Of a DNA stretch of 57,387 nt, positions 1 through 8,465 are shown piece after piece. The DNA lies in contig CABRHS010000012.1 of assembly GCA_902470815.1 (NCBI GenBank), positions 1-57,387 on the forward strand, in the 5' to 3' direction. Both the position numbers and the translations under genes were made by a program. Position 1 is the first letter of the stretch. The number at the start of each line of letters is the position of its first letter. The DNA comes from an uncultured Collinsella sp. (GTDB lineage: Bacteria; Actinomycetota; Coriobacteriia; Coriobacteriales; Coriobacteriaceae). The notes beneath the pieces are model-generated. The model worked only from the letters and a program-made list of their open reading frames with translations, ran no database searches and had not been told where the DNA came from.

Positions 1-840
1 GATACAGGCGCACGTACCGGCCCTTGACAGGGTCCTTGCCGGCCATGAGATCCTTACCGGCAGCGGTCTCCTCGTAATACGAGTCGGTCGGATTCACGCC
101 AAGCTTGAACACGTCGGCCTGATCGTCAGCGGAATAATACACAACGGACTTGCTCGCGAAATTCGGGTCGTCGGAAACCACAAGAGCCGTGTGCGCATAG
201 CTGGCGCCATCGATCGGCTTGCGCCACAGCGTGAAGGTGTCGATAGACTCGCTTGCCTTGAGGTCGAACTGGATATAGACGGGAGCGTTCATGCCCTTTC
301 CGCCAACGTGCGCAGTACCGGCAAAGGAGCCCTCTCGCCACACAGCCTTGCCATTCACGGCCTGCTTGAGGGGATTGCTCCTATAGGTGGGCTGATTCTT
401 GCTCACGCTCGGGTCAAGCCAGTAAGCGCGGAGCAGGTCGGAAGTACCCATATTCGCATCGTCAGCATTGCCGCCAAGGATTGCATCGCTCTTGGGGTCG
501 GTGAACAGGGAGAGGTTCTTACCAGGCTTGAGCGTGCTGTACGCATCGTCAAGGTTCCTGAAAGCCTGCTCGTATGTGCCGCCTATCTGGCCGGTCAGTA
601 TCAAGTGGGCGCTCGTAAGGGCGTTTCCGACCTTACTCGTGGCCCAAGACTCAGAAGTCACAAACGGCTGCGCGGCGGCGACCTTGTCCACCATCTGCTG
701 CAGCTGTTCCTTGGACACCTGCTGGGCCTCGACGACAGGAGCATCAGCGTAGGCTACAGGCGCAGTGACAATGCCCCCCCCCCATGAGACCTGCAACGAC
801 GGCAAGCGCCGCGCCGGTCTTAACGATTGCACGGTTCATG
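1..840 (-). pseudogene. Secreted protein with F5/8C (discoidin)-like domain, frame-shifted at a poly-G tract; runs off the window edge
   Basis: An ATG at 840 opens a signal peptide (MNRAIVKTGAALAVVAGLMGG). Ten G residues (minus strand, 783-774) then put the reading frame out, and translation stops at TAG 756-754 after 28 residues. In the frame needing one more G or two fewer, the sequence stays open from the tract to base 1. It encodes IVTAPVAYADAP, which completes a plausible signal-peptide cleavage region, then an alpha-helical stretch rich in Gln and Lys (FIVAR-like), then a beta-rich segment (YIQFDLKASESIDTFTLWR, GRYVRLY) typical of F5/8 type C or CBM32-like sugar-binding modules. No start codon exists in the ON frame upstream of the tract, because a stop lies at 823-821. 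The likely product is an extracellular glycan-binding protein or glycosidase whose catalytic part would lie outside the window. It is probably a phase-OFF gene rather than dead: the rest of the frame is clean. Confidence 0.75.
774..783. repeat. 10-bp poly-G (minus strand) tract in signal-peptide codons
   Basis: Ten consecutive C on the plus strand interrupt the secreted-protein gene that starts at 840. Eight or eleven G would restore the frame; ten gives a truncated 28-residue peptide. Such runs are hot spots for slipped-strand mispairing and also for sequencing error. Confidence 0.9.
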
Positions 841-912
841 AAAACCCCCAACTGAGGACCAGGGTCCTCGATATGCGGACGCGCGGTTAAAGACGCGCCC
901 ATCTCATAATCT

Positions 913-957
913 CTCATAAGCTCAGTGGGTTTATGAGAATTTTACCCGTGAATTATA
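913..957 (-). promoter_or_regulatory. Candidate promoter and inverted-repeat operator for the poly-G gene
   Basis: On the minus strand a TATAAT (957-952) follows a TTGCGT (979-974) at 16 bp spacing. Just downstream, inside the expected leader, CTCATAA (plus 913-919) and TTATGAG (931-937) form an inverted repeat with an 11-bp gap, and a third CTCATAA half-site lies at 903-909. A start near 945 would leave about 100 nt of leader before the ATG at 840. Confidence 0.45.
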
Positions 958-992
958 ACGCGGGGTTTTCACGACGCAACGCGAAAACAGAA

Positions 993-1020
993 ATCCCGCA
1001 CGGAACAACCCGTGCGGGAT
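993..1020 (-). terminator. Rho-independent terminator of galU
   Basis: A perfect 11-bp stem (993-1003 with 1010-1020) around a 6-nt loop is followed on the minus strand by TTTCTGTTTTC. It lies about 55 bp past the galU stop codon. Confidence 0.8.
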
Positions 1021-1076
1021 AAGGGGGCGATCGAGCGCCCACCATATGAAGATTGGGGAACCCGCAGGCACAAGCC

Positions 1077-1982
1077 CTAGCGGCTGAGTCCGCCGCGCTC
1101 GTCGACGGCGGCCCAGAACTCGCTCGCGAAGCGGGGGTCCGCCGCGGCCATGAGGGCGTTGGTGGCGATCCAGCCGGACGGGGTGCCGGTGTCGTAGCCG
1201 GAGAGCGGGTCGATCACGACGGCGTACATGGCCTCGCGGTCCAGGCTGCGCGCCATGGCGTCGGTCAGCTGGATCTCGTTGCCCTTGCCGGGCTGCTGGT
1301 TGGCGAGGAGCTCCATGACGAGGGGGCTCAGCAGGTAGCGGCCCACGATGTAGAGGTTGGACGGGGCGGCCTCGGGGCTCGGCTTCTCCACCAGGCCGCC
1401 GATGCGCCACACGGCGCCGGGGTCGGTCTCGCCCGCGCCCTCGCAGCCCTCGAGGGTCCCCACGAAGTCGCCGGCGATGACGCCGTAACGGTCGACCTGG
1501 TCGGGCTCGCACGGGGCGACGGCGATCACGGACGCGCCGCCGTGGGCGCGGGAGACCTCGAGCATCTTGTCGCAGATGTCCTTGGCGGGCACCACGTAGT
1601 CGCCCAGCAGGACCAAGAAGGGCTCGCCGGCGCAGGCGTCGGCGGCGGAGCGGATGGCGTGGCCCAGGCCCTTGGGCTCGTACTGGTAGCGGAAGTCCAC
1701 GGGCATGCTGCCGGCATGGGCGATCGCGTCCGCGTAGCCGGCCTTGCCACGCTCGCGCAGCAGGGCCTCCAGCGAGCGGTCGGGCTGGAAGTAGCTGAGC
1801 AGCTCGGGCTTGCCGGGGCTCGTCACGATGATGGCGCCGTCGACCTCCTCAGGATCGAGGGCCTCCTCCACCACGTACTGGATGACCGGCTTGTCGAGGA
1901 CCGGCAGCATCTCCTTGGGGGTGCACTTGGTGGCGGGCAGGAAGCGGGTGCCGAGGCCTGCGGCGGGGATGATAGCCTTCAT
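1077..1982 (-). CDS. galU: UTP--glucose-1-phosphate uridylyltransferase
   Basis: It makes UDP-glucose from UTP and glucose 1-phosphate, the precursor for cell-surface glycans and galactose metabolism. The 301-residue protein begins MKAIIPAAGLGTRFLPATK, the nucleotide-binding signature (GxGTRxLPxTK) of bacterial GalU, followed by KEMLPVLDKPVIQYVVEEA. Other family landmarks are PKGLGHAI, LLGDYVV, GVI and GLVEKP. The ATG at 1982 is preceded by an AAGGA-type site, and the length is normal for the family. A strong terminator follows at 993-1020. It is transcribed alone or with the DUF308 gene upstream, about 138 bp away. Confidence 0.95.
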   Translation of the reverse strand: MKAIIPAAGLGTRFLPATKCTPKEMLPVLDKPVIQYVVEEALDPEEVDGAIIVTSPGKPELLSYFQPDRSLEALLRERGKAGYADAIAHAGSMPVDFRYQYEPKGLGHAIRSAADACAGEPFLVLLGDYVVPAKDICDKMLEVSRAHGGASVIAVAPCEPDQVDRYGVIAGDFVGTLEGCEGAGETDPGAVWRIGGLVEKPSPEAAPSNLYIVGRYLLSPLVMELLANQQPGKGNEIQLTDAMARSLDREAMYAVVIDPLSGYDTGTPSGWIATNALMAAADPRFASEFWAAVDERGGLSR

Positions 1983-2120
1983 GGTCGGGTTCCTTTCCGA
2001 GCGCGGGCGCGAACCTCTGCGCGCGCCGGCCCAGAGACCGGGATTATTCGATACCCGCCTATGGTACCTGCAAGCAGCATTTTGTGTGCAAATCTCACCG
2101 ATACCCGACAAATTGTCCGC

Positions 2121-2681
2121 TTACGCGCCCTCGCCCGCCACTCCGGAGTGCGGGTCGGCATGGACGTGGAACGGGAACACGATGAGTTCCAGGCCCAGCA
2201 GCAGCACATGATGACCCAGGTTGGCCAGGGGCGAGATCAGCAGCATGGTGCCGAGGGCGAGCTCGAAGACGCCGGTCGCGAGGGGCACCAGCCAGCCCTT
2301 GCCCGTGTACCGGGCGTCGGCGGCCTCGTCGATCTCGCGCGCCGCCTTCTCAAGGCCGAGCAGGCCCCACATGACCGCGATCACGTTGAGAGACTCGGCC
2401 GTGTTGAGCAGCGTGACTATGCCGAGCACGATCATGACAACATCCGTGCCGACGGTGATCTTGCCGGGCTCGCTGTTGCGCTCGATGAGGTCGGTCACGA
2501 TGTCCGCGGCGCCCACGAAGAGCATCACACCGCCGAGAATGTGGGGCAGGTACCCGGCGACCTGCTCGGAAAGCAGGAGGCAGGCAACGCCCACCACGGG
2601 AAAGAGGAGCGTCGCGACGAAGGCGACCCTTCCCGGCGCCTTCTGGTCGGCAAAGCTGCGGTCCATCTGCACGTGCGACAT
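2121..2681 (-). CDS. HdeD-like (DUF308) membrane protein
   Basis: This is a 186-residue integral membrane protein with about six hydrophobic segments (for example VAFVATLLFPVVGVACLLL, GGVMLFVGAADIVTDLI and GTDVVMIVLGIVTLLN). It fits the HdeD/DUF308 family, named after an E. coli acid-resistance membrane protein; its job in Gram-positive anaerobes is unknown. The ATG at 2681 (MSHVQMDRS) has a GGAGA site upstream, and MDRS six codons later is an alternative. The C-terminus contains HVHADPH, a His-rich tail that might bind metal, which is speculative. It sits between galU and the hydratase gene with the same orientation. Confidence 0.7.
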   Translation of the reverse strand: MSHVQMDRSFADQKAPGRVAFVATLLFPVVGVACLLLSEQVAGYLPHILGGVMLFVGAADIVTDLIERNSEPGKITVGTDVVMIVLGIVTLLNTAESLNVIAVMWGLLGLEKAAREIDEAADARYTGKGWLVPLATGVFELALGTMLLISPLANLGHHVLLLGLELIVFPFHVHADPHSGVAGEGA

Positions 2682-2761
2682 GGCGTGTTCGTCTCCGTTT
2701 CTAGGGGGCGTCAGAGCATAACGCCTCTCATATACCCACCGCCGGCGCGGATAGACCCCTG

Positions 2762-5062
2762 TCAAGCGCGATCGCGGTTGTAGTTGATCAGGCAGCCCGC
2801 TTTGACGATCGCCCGCTCCTCGGGGGTCATGTCCGCGATAAGCAGGGAGACCTCCTCGACCCCGCCGTCGGCGCGCACGACCCATGCCGAGATGTCGCCG
2901 AGCTCGCCATCGAGGGCCGAGCGAATGCCGGGCACATAGACGTAGTCACCGACCTCGAACGGGGGCTCCCCCGCCAGCTGGAAGGGAACCATGCCCCAGT
3001 TCATCACGTTCGAGCGGTAGCGCTTGGTCGCGTACTCGCGCGTGATGTTGGCAAGACCGCCCAGCACGCGCTGGCAGCTCGCCGCCTGCTCGCGGGCCGA
3101 TCCGTCGCCGGGCTTCACGGCGTAGATCATCGAGCCGACCTCGACCTCGGCGGGCTCGACGCCCCTCAGGGCGCCCGCGGCGCCGAGCGCCCCGAACACA
3201 GGCGCGAGCTCGGCGGGAGCCGCGCCGTCCAGTCGCTCGGCCTCGAGCGCGGCGACGGCCTTGGCGCGACCCACGTACTCGGGGTCGCGGCGGCTCAACG
3301 TGAACTCGGCCAGGCCGAGCGGGTTGGAGCGGTAGGAGCTCGTCTCGCCGGAGGGAATGAGCTCGTCGGTGGTGGTCACCTCGTCCATGATCTTGGAGGC
3401 CACGCGCAGCAGGATGTTCTCGGACAGAGGCTCCATCTGGGGCCAGTCCTTGATGTTGGGGCCGTAGACAAGGTCGCGGTCGGAGTCACCGCGGCCGAAC
3501 CCGTTGTAGACGCGGTGCTCGTAGGCGCTCGCGTCGAAGCGGTACTCGACGCGCTCGTCCCAGGTCTCGTCGGGCAGGTCGGTGGCCGGGGTGAGCACGC
3601 CGCCCGCCGCGGCGGTCGCGGCAATGGAGCGCGCGTCCATGAGGGCGACGCCCGTGAGCTGGCCCGCTCCGGGCTTTGACCCCTCGCGGTTGGGGAAGTT
3701 GCGCGTGGTGTGGCGGATGGACAGGCCGTTGTTGGCCGGCGTGTCGCCCGCGCCGAAGCACGGGCCGCAAAACGCGGTGCGCACGATCGCGCCGGCCTGC
3801 ATGAGGTCGAACGCGGCGCCGTTGCTCGCCAGCTCCAGGAAGACCGGCTGCGAGCTCGGGTAGACGGAAAGGGCGAACTCGCCGTTGCCGCAGGTCTTGC
3901 CCTTGAGAGCGCGCGCGGCCTGCATCACGTTGGTGAAGTTGCCGCCCGAACATCCCGCGATGACGCCCTGTTGCACCTGCAGGCGGCCGTCAGGGCGGAT
4001 CTTGTCGAGCAAGGACAGGGAGGCGCGGCCTCCGCCGACCTCGGCCGCGCGGAGCTCGACCTCATGGAGGATGTCCTCCAGATTGCCGTTGAGCTCATCG
4101 ATGGTGTACGCGTTCGAGGGGTGGAACGGCAGCGCGATCATGGGCCTCACCGCGGAGAGGTCCACCTCGACGCAGCCGTCGTAGTAGGCGATGGGGGCAG
4201 GATTGAGCTCGCGGAAGTCGTCGCCGCGGCCGTGCTCGCGCAGATAGGCGGCCGTGTCCCCATCCGTGCGCCAGATGGAGCTGAGGCACGTGGTCTCGGT
4301 GGTCATGACGTCCACGCCGTTGCGGTAGTCGGTGGGCATGCTCGACACGCCGGGCCCCACGAACTCCATGACGGCGTTCTTGACGTAGCCGCTCGCGAAG
4401 ACCGCGCGGATGATCGCGAGGGCGATGTCCTGCGGGCCCACGCCGGGACGCGGCGCCCCATCGAGGTGCACGGCCACGACGCGCGGGCACGCGACGTCGT
4501 AGGTGTCGCCGAGGAGCTGTTTGACCAGCTCGCCGCCGCCCTCCCCGATCGCCATGGTGCCCAGGGCCCCGTAGCGGGTATGGGAGTCGGTGCCGAGGAT
4601 CATCTTGCCGCAGCCGGCGTGCATCTCGCGCATGTACTGATGGATGACGGCGATGTGCGGCGGGACGAAGATGCCGCCGTACTTCTTGGCGGCCGAGAGC
4701 CCGAAGACGTGATCGTCCTCGTTGATGGTACCGCCCACGGCGCAGAGGGTGTTGTGGCAGTTGGTGAGCACGTAGGGCACGGGGAACTCGGTCATTCCAG
4801 ACGCCTTGGCCGTCTGGATGACGCCCACGTACGTGATGTCATGGCTGGCGAGGGCGTCGAAACGCAGCCTGAGGCGCCCCATGTCGCCGCTCGTGTTGTG
4901 CTCGGCGAGGATCCCGTACGCGATGGTGCCCTTGCGCGCGACGTCGGGCGTGGGCCACTCGCCGGCGGGCCCGGCGACCTCCGACACGCTCCCCTCGGGG
5001 ACGATCTTGTTGCCGTCCACCAGGTAGACGCCACCGTTGTACAGCTTCACCGCTTCTGCCAT
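2762..5062 (-). CDS. Aconitase-superfamily hydratase
   Basis: A 766-residue enzyme of the aconitase / isopropylmalate-isomerase superfamily, which interconverts hydroxy-acid isomers with a [4Fe-4S] cluster. Landmarks are GTDSHTRYGA near residue 157, a first cluster cysteine in GVIAGCSGGNF near 370, the CGPCFG pair near 431-434, and NREGSKPGAGQLTG with the GVALMDARSIAAT block. The C-terminal swivelling domain carries ATKRYRSNVMNWGMVPF. The first motif differs from the GSCTNGR of true aconitases, so this is the hydratase subfamily (YbhJ-like) and the substrate is not certain. The ATG at 5062 has a GGAGAG site. It is transcribed away from the Shango operon, with 216 bp between the two starts. 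Confidence 0.85.
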   Translation of the reverse strand: MAEAVKLYNGGVYLVDGNKIVPEGSVSEVAGPAGEWPTPDVARKGTIAYGILAEHNTSGDMGRLRLRFDALASHDITYVGVIQTAKASGMTEFPVPYVLTNCHNTLCAVGGTINEDDHVFGLSAAKKYGGIFVPPHIAVIHQYMREMHAGCGKMILGTDSHTRYGALGTMAIGEGGGELVKQLLGDTYDVACPRVVAVHLDGAPRPGVGPQDIALAIIRAVFASGYVKNAVMEFVGPGVSSMPTDYRNGVDVMTTETTCLSSIWRTDGDTAAYLREHGRGDDFRELNPAPIAYYDGCVEVDLSAVRPMIALPFHPSNAYTIDELNGNLEDILHEVELRAAEVGGGRASLSLLDKIRPDGRLQVQQGVIAGCSGGNFTNVMQAARALKGKTCGNGEFALSVYPSSQPVFLELASNGAAFDLMQAGAIVRTAFCGPCFGAGDTPANNGLSIRHTTRNFPNREGSKPGAGQLTGVALMDARSIAATAAAGGVLTPATDLPDETWDERVEYRFDASAYEHRVYNGFGRGDSDRDLVYGPNIKDWPQMEPLSENILLRVASKIMDEVTTTDELIPSGETSSYRSNPLGLAEFTLSRRDPEYVGRAKAVAALEAERLDGAAPAELAPVFGALGAAGALRGVEPAEVEVGSMIYAVKPGDGSAREQAASCQRVLGGLANITREYATKRYRSNVMNWGMVPFQLAGEPPFEVGDYVYVPGIRSALDGELGDISAWVVRADGGVEEVSLLIADMTPEERAIVKAGCLINYNRDRA

Positions 5063-5206
5063 AGAGCCGCTCTCCGTCCTGTTCGCGCGCGGGGACGGCG
5101 CCCGCCGCCCCCGTCCGAAGCCCGCGCGCACGGGGGCGCGGGCCGTTACTTTAGCTTGCGACAGTATACCCGAGCATATCGGCGGCGCTCTGGTGAAGAT
5201 GAGAAT

Positions 5207-5235
5207 CGAACATCTGTTTGGCTCTGTGATACACT
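5207..5235 (+). promoter_or_regulatory. SOS (LexA)-box-like operator overlapping the promoter of the TerB gene
   Basis: CGAACATCTGTTTG (5207-5220) matches the Gram-positive LexA consensus CGAACRNRYGTTYC at 12 of 14 positions. A possible extended -10 (TGTGATACACT, 5225-5235) follows, so the box occupies the -35 region. The same layout recurs at 8404-8433 before the third gene of the system. Confidence 0.5.
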
Positions 5236-5278
5236 TGAGAGATACGAGAACCGAGCAGTGAGCTGGAAAGGAGTCGCC

Positions 5279-7021
5279 ATGAGGCACATGAACGGCGCGA
5301 AGCCCAACGCCCGCGACCTGATCGAGCGCATCATGACCGACGAGCGCTTCCAGGCCAGCTCGCACTTCTCGGACCGCGTCTACCGAGACGAGCCCATCCT
5401 CACCACCGGCCGTGCCATGGCCTCCTATCTTCCCGATCGATACCGGGCCATGCGCTCGATCTCGCGCTGGGAGACCGGCGGCGACGGGCAGCGGGGGCGC
5501 TGGCTCACGGAGGCGGAGCTCTTCTACCGCCAGGGCATGTTCATGGAGGACTTCGAGGACGACTGCCCGTACCACGGCGTGTTCAAGTCGTACTTCCCAA
5601 CGTACAGCGCCATGAGCGACCGGCAGCTGAGGGGCTACTTCACCTGGCGCGCCGCCGTGCGCCGCGGCGAGATCGAGGAGACGTCGCTGTCGTTCGCCTT
5701 CGTGTATCTATACGAGCTCATCTGCGGCATCGGCGTGAAAACCCCGGAGGAGGGCTTTGCCGCGATCGAATCGTTCTGGCGGGCGTACCGCTGCTTCGCG
5801 CCCGAGATCGACCGCTTCGCCGGCGTATGGCTGCAAGATTACGTCGTCTACCACGGGCTGCCGGCTCGGCTGCTCGAGCCCTACAAGACCCTCGCGTTCG
5901 ACCGCGCCCTCATCGACCTGCGGCACGCGGATGCCGAGGCGGCCGCGCTCGCCATGCAGACGAGGGGCTCCGCGGCAAGACGGAAGCGCGGCGAATCCGC
6001 CCTGCCCCTCCCCCCGCGCGACGCGTTCGAGCAGCGGCTGTTCTCCGCCATCGACGCCCTGTCCACATATCATCTCGCGGGCAGCCGGCTCTACCGACAG
6101 GAGCCCCAGGCGCTGCGCCACGTCGCGTGCGCGGTGTTCGTCCGGATGGGCGAGTACCATCGCAAGCATCGGTCGGGCACCCTTCTGGAGGCGTGGTTCG
6201 GAGAGGAGGTCGCCTTGGCGTACACGATGTTCGGCTCGGCGGTCTTCTTCGACCCGAATCCCCCCGTCGAAGCCTGTTACGAGCTGGATGAGATCCATCG
6301 CTATCGCTGCTCAAAGGGTGCGTGGACATGCGAGCGCCACCACGGGGGCCGGTCTAAGAGCCCCAAGCTCGGATCCCTCATGCGGGCCGTCGACCGGACG
6401 CTCCGCCTGGCCCTGGACTTCGAGCACCCGCTCAAGGACGACGGCAAGACGGCCAAGTACGTGCAGAAGATCATCGACGACGAGGTGCTCGCCTGGACCC
6501 GGTGGAGCGAGTCCCACGCCCCGCGCCGCATCGAGATCGACCTGCGCGCGCTCGACGGAATTCGCGCCACCGCCGCGGCAACCCGCGAGGCGCTTCTGAT
6601 CAACGAGGAGCGCACGGGAGAGGGCAGTCTGCTCGACGCGGCGGACGGATCGGCCCAGAGCGCCGCGCCGCACTCGGCGCGGGCGGAAGGCGACCCGGGC
6701 GACGGCGGTCACGCATGCGGCGCCAGTCTTTCCGAGGCCGAGCGCCCGTACCCCACCGGACTCGCCGCCAGCGAACACCCGCACCCCACCGGGCTTTCCG
6801 ACGGCGAGCGCGCATACCTCATCGCGCTGATCGAGGGGGACGCGCCCCTCAGGGCCTCCGCGGTCGCCAAGGCCGCGCGATCGGAAGACCTGCTGGTCGA
6901 CGCCATCAACGAGGCGCTGTTCGACCAGATGGGCGACACCGTGTTGGAATACGGGGACGCCGGGCCCGAGTTGATTGCAGACTATCTCGACGATGTGAAG
7001 GAGCTCCTTGGACATGCCTAA
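5279..7021 (+). CDS. sngA: TerB-domain protein, Shango anti-phage system component A (SngA-like)
   Basis: A 580-residue cytoplasmic protein, with TerB-N-like sequence roughly at residues 45-240 (LPDRYRAMRSISRWE, LRGYFTWRAAVRRGEIEETS, FAFVYLYELICGIG) and a C-terminal TerB-C-like segment (LSDGERAYLIALIEGD to the end). A Cys/His patch (CSKGAWTCERHH) lies near residue 345. TerB protein, ATPase and helicase in this order is the published composition of the Shango defence system, and the next two genes are exactly those. The linker around residues 460-500 is low complexity. The ATG at 5279 follows AAAGGAG. The gene overlaps the ATPase gene by 8 bp, implying coupled translation. The family call rests on domain order and recognisable motifs; the biochemical role of TerB here is unknown. 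Confidence 0.75.
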   Translation: MRHMNGAKPNARDLIERIMTDERFQASSHFSDRVYRDEPILTTGRAMASYLPDRYRAMRSISRWETGGDGQRGRWLTEAELFYRQGMFMEDFEDDCPYHGVFKSYFPTYSAMSDRQLRGYFTWRAAVRRGEIEETSLSFAFVYLYELICGIGVKTPEEGFAAIESFWRAYRCFAPEIDRFAGVWLQDYVVYHGLPARLLEPYKTLAFDRALIDLRHADAEAAALAMQTRGSAARRKRGESALPLPPRDAFEQRLFSAIDALSTYHLAGSRLYRQEPQALRHVACAVFVRMGEYHRKHRSGTLLEAWFGEEVALAYTMFGSAVFFDPNPPVEACYELDEIHRYRCSKGAWTCERHHGGRSKSPKLGSLMRAVDRTLRLALDFEHPLKDDGKTAKYVQKIIDDEVLAWTRWSESHAPRRIEIDLRALDGIRATAAATREALLINEERTGEGSLLDAADGSAQSAAPHSARAEGDPGDGGHACGASLSEAERPYPTGLAASEHPHPTGLSDGERAYLIALIEGDAPLRASAVAKAARSEDLLVDAINEALFDQMGDTVLEYGDAGPELIADYLDDVKELLGHA

Positions 7022-8378
7022 CGTATCCGCTCAAATCGGCCGCGCCGTGCCGGCCCCGCGCGTGCCCAAGCGCGTCGCCGCCGTTATCTTGAACTCGCTC
7101 AAGGGCGGTGTCGTCCCGCGCATCGGCCTCCCCTACATCACGGTGGGCCGCGACATCGAGATCCAGGCGCTCCTGGCGGATCTCGGCCTGATCGCCGAGG
7201 GCGGCGCCAGCTTCAGGTTCCTCGTGGGCCGCTATGGCGCCGGCAAGAGCTTCCTGCTACAGACCATCCGCACGCACGCCATGGGCGAGGGATTCGTCGT
7301 TGCTGACGCGGACCTCTCCCCCGAGCGCCGTCTCCAGGGAGGTCAGGGCCAAGGGCTCGCAACGTACCGCGAGCTCATCCGCAACCTATCCACCAAGACG
7401 CGCCCCGAGGGAGGCGCGCTCAACCTGATTCTCGACCGCTGGGTCGAGAACCTCGAGGCCGAGGCCCCGTCCCAAAACGGCGGCGCCGGATCGCTCCGCA
7501 CCCAGATGGCGGCCATCGAGGAGATGGTCCATGGATTCGAGTTCTCCCGCGTGCTCGACCTGTACCGCACCGCCTCCCGAGAGGGCGACGAGGAACTCAA
7601 GGCCTCGGCGGTCAAATGGCTCCGCGGCGAGTACCGCACCAAGACGGAGGCGCGCGCGGACCTGGGCATCAGCGCCATAATCGATGATGGCACCTGGTAC
7701 GACTACCTCAAGATCTTCGCCCGATTCCTCACGGGAGCGGGGTACAAGGGGCTCCTCGTGCTCATCGACGAGCTGGTGAACCTCTATAAGATCCCGAATG
7801 CCATCTCGCGCCAATACAATTACGAGAAGATCCTGCAGATGTACAACGACACGCTGCAGGGAAAGGCGCAGCACCTCGGCATCATCATGAGCGGGACGCC
7901 CACGTCCATCGAGGACCGCAGGCGCGGCGTGTTCTCCTACGAGGCCCTGCGCAGCCGGCTCACCCAGGGCCGCTTCGCACGTGAGGGAATGCGGGACATG
8001 CTCGCCCCCATCATCCGGCTGCAGCCGCTCACCCATGAAGAGCTCCTCGTTCTCATAGAGAAGCTCGCGCAGATCCACGCCGGGTACTTCGCCTACGACT
8101 GCACGGTGACCGATGCCGATCTCGTCGAATTCCTCAAAATCGAATTCGGCCGCGTGGGCGCCGACACCCACCTGACCCCACGCGAGGTGATTCGTGACTT
8201 TATCGAACTGTTGGACATCATGCACCAGAACCCGGACGCGGACATGCGCGACTTGCTCGGGGAGGGGTCATGCCCACCGGTCGATGTCATGACGGGCGGC
8301 GACGTGCCTTCCAAGGCGGGCGCGCCCTCAGGCGGCACCCAGGGCGGGAGCGCCCCCTTTGCGGAGTTCACCATCTAG
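7014..8378 (+). CDS. sngB: P-loop ATPase (DUF2791/BrxC-D-like), Shango component B (SngB-like)
   Basis: A 454-residue ATPase. Walker A is GRYGAGKSF (residues 72-80) and the Walker B-like strand is LLVLIDELVNLYK (about 246-258). LGIIMSGTP after it resembles a sensor-1 strand, and an Arg-rich stretch (LRSRLTQGRF) could supply an arginine finger. It resembles the ATP-binding DUF2791 proteins found in BREX loci and other defence systems. The ATG at 7014 lies inside the end of the TerB gene, with AAGGAG 10 nt upstream; a TTG at 7008 is the only other nearby choice. The last 40 residues are low complexity. Its place between TerB and helicase genes supports the Shango assignment. Confidence 0.75.
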   Translation: MPNVSAQIGRAVPAPRVPKRVAAVILNSLKGGVVPRIGLPYITVGRDIEIQALLADLGLIAEGGASFRFLVGRYGAGKSFLLQTIRTHAMGEGFVVADADLSPERRLQGGQGQGLATYRELIRNLSTKTRPEGGALNLILDRWVENLEAEAPSQNGGAGSLRTQMAAIEEMVHGFEFSRVLDLYRTASREGDEELKASAVKWLRGEYRTKTEARADLGISAIIDDGTWYDYLKIFARFLTGAGYKGLLVLIDELVNLYKIPNAISRQYNYEKILQMYNDTLQGKAQHLGIIMSGTPTSIEDRRRGVFSYEALRSRLTQGRFAREGMRDMLAPIIRLQPLTHEELLVLIEKLAQIHAGYFAYDCTVTDADLVEFLKIEFGRVGADTHLTPREVIRDFIELLDIMHQNPDADMRDLLGEGSCPPVDVMTGGDVPSKAGAPSGGTQGGSAPFAEFTI

Positions 8379-8403
8379 AGGGCTCAATTCTCCATATAGC
8401 ATA

Positions 8404-8433
8404 CGAACATTTGTTCCCTGTTTGACCTATGAT
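8404..8433 (+). promoter_or_regulatory. SOS (LexA)-box-like operator upstream of the helicase gene
   Basis: CGAACATTTGTTCC (8404-8417) matches the Gram-positive LexA consensus at 13 of 14 positions and contains the perfect inverted repeat GAAC-N4-GTTC. A TATGAT follows at 8428-8433, placing the box over the -35 region. This suggests the third gene has its own promoter besides read-through. Confidence 0.55.
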
Positions 8434-8465
8434 GGTAGAAAAAGAGGGCATCGAGGGGAGGGCGC

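Noticed and set aside
901..937. Similarity between CTCATAA/TTATGAG sites here and CTCATATGAG at 36415
   Set aside because: The match is only six bases and spacing differs, so a shared regulator is not supported.
1053..2783. Long open frame on the plus strand opposite galU and the DUF308 gene
   Set aside because: It is an antisense shadow of high-GC genes: low-complexity Gly/His/Ala peptides, no ribosome site, no family match.
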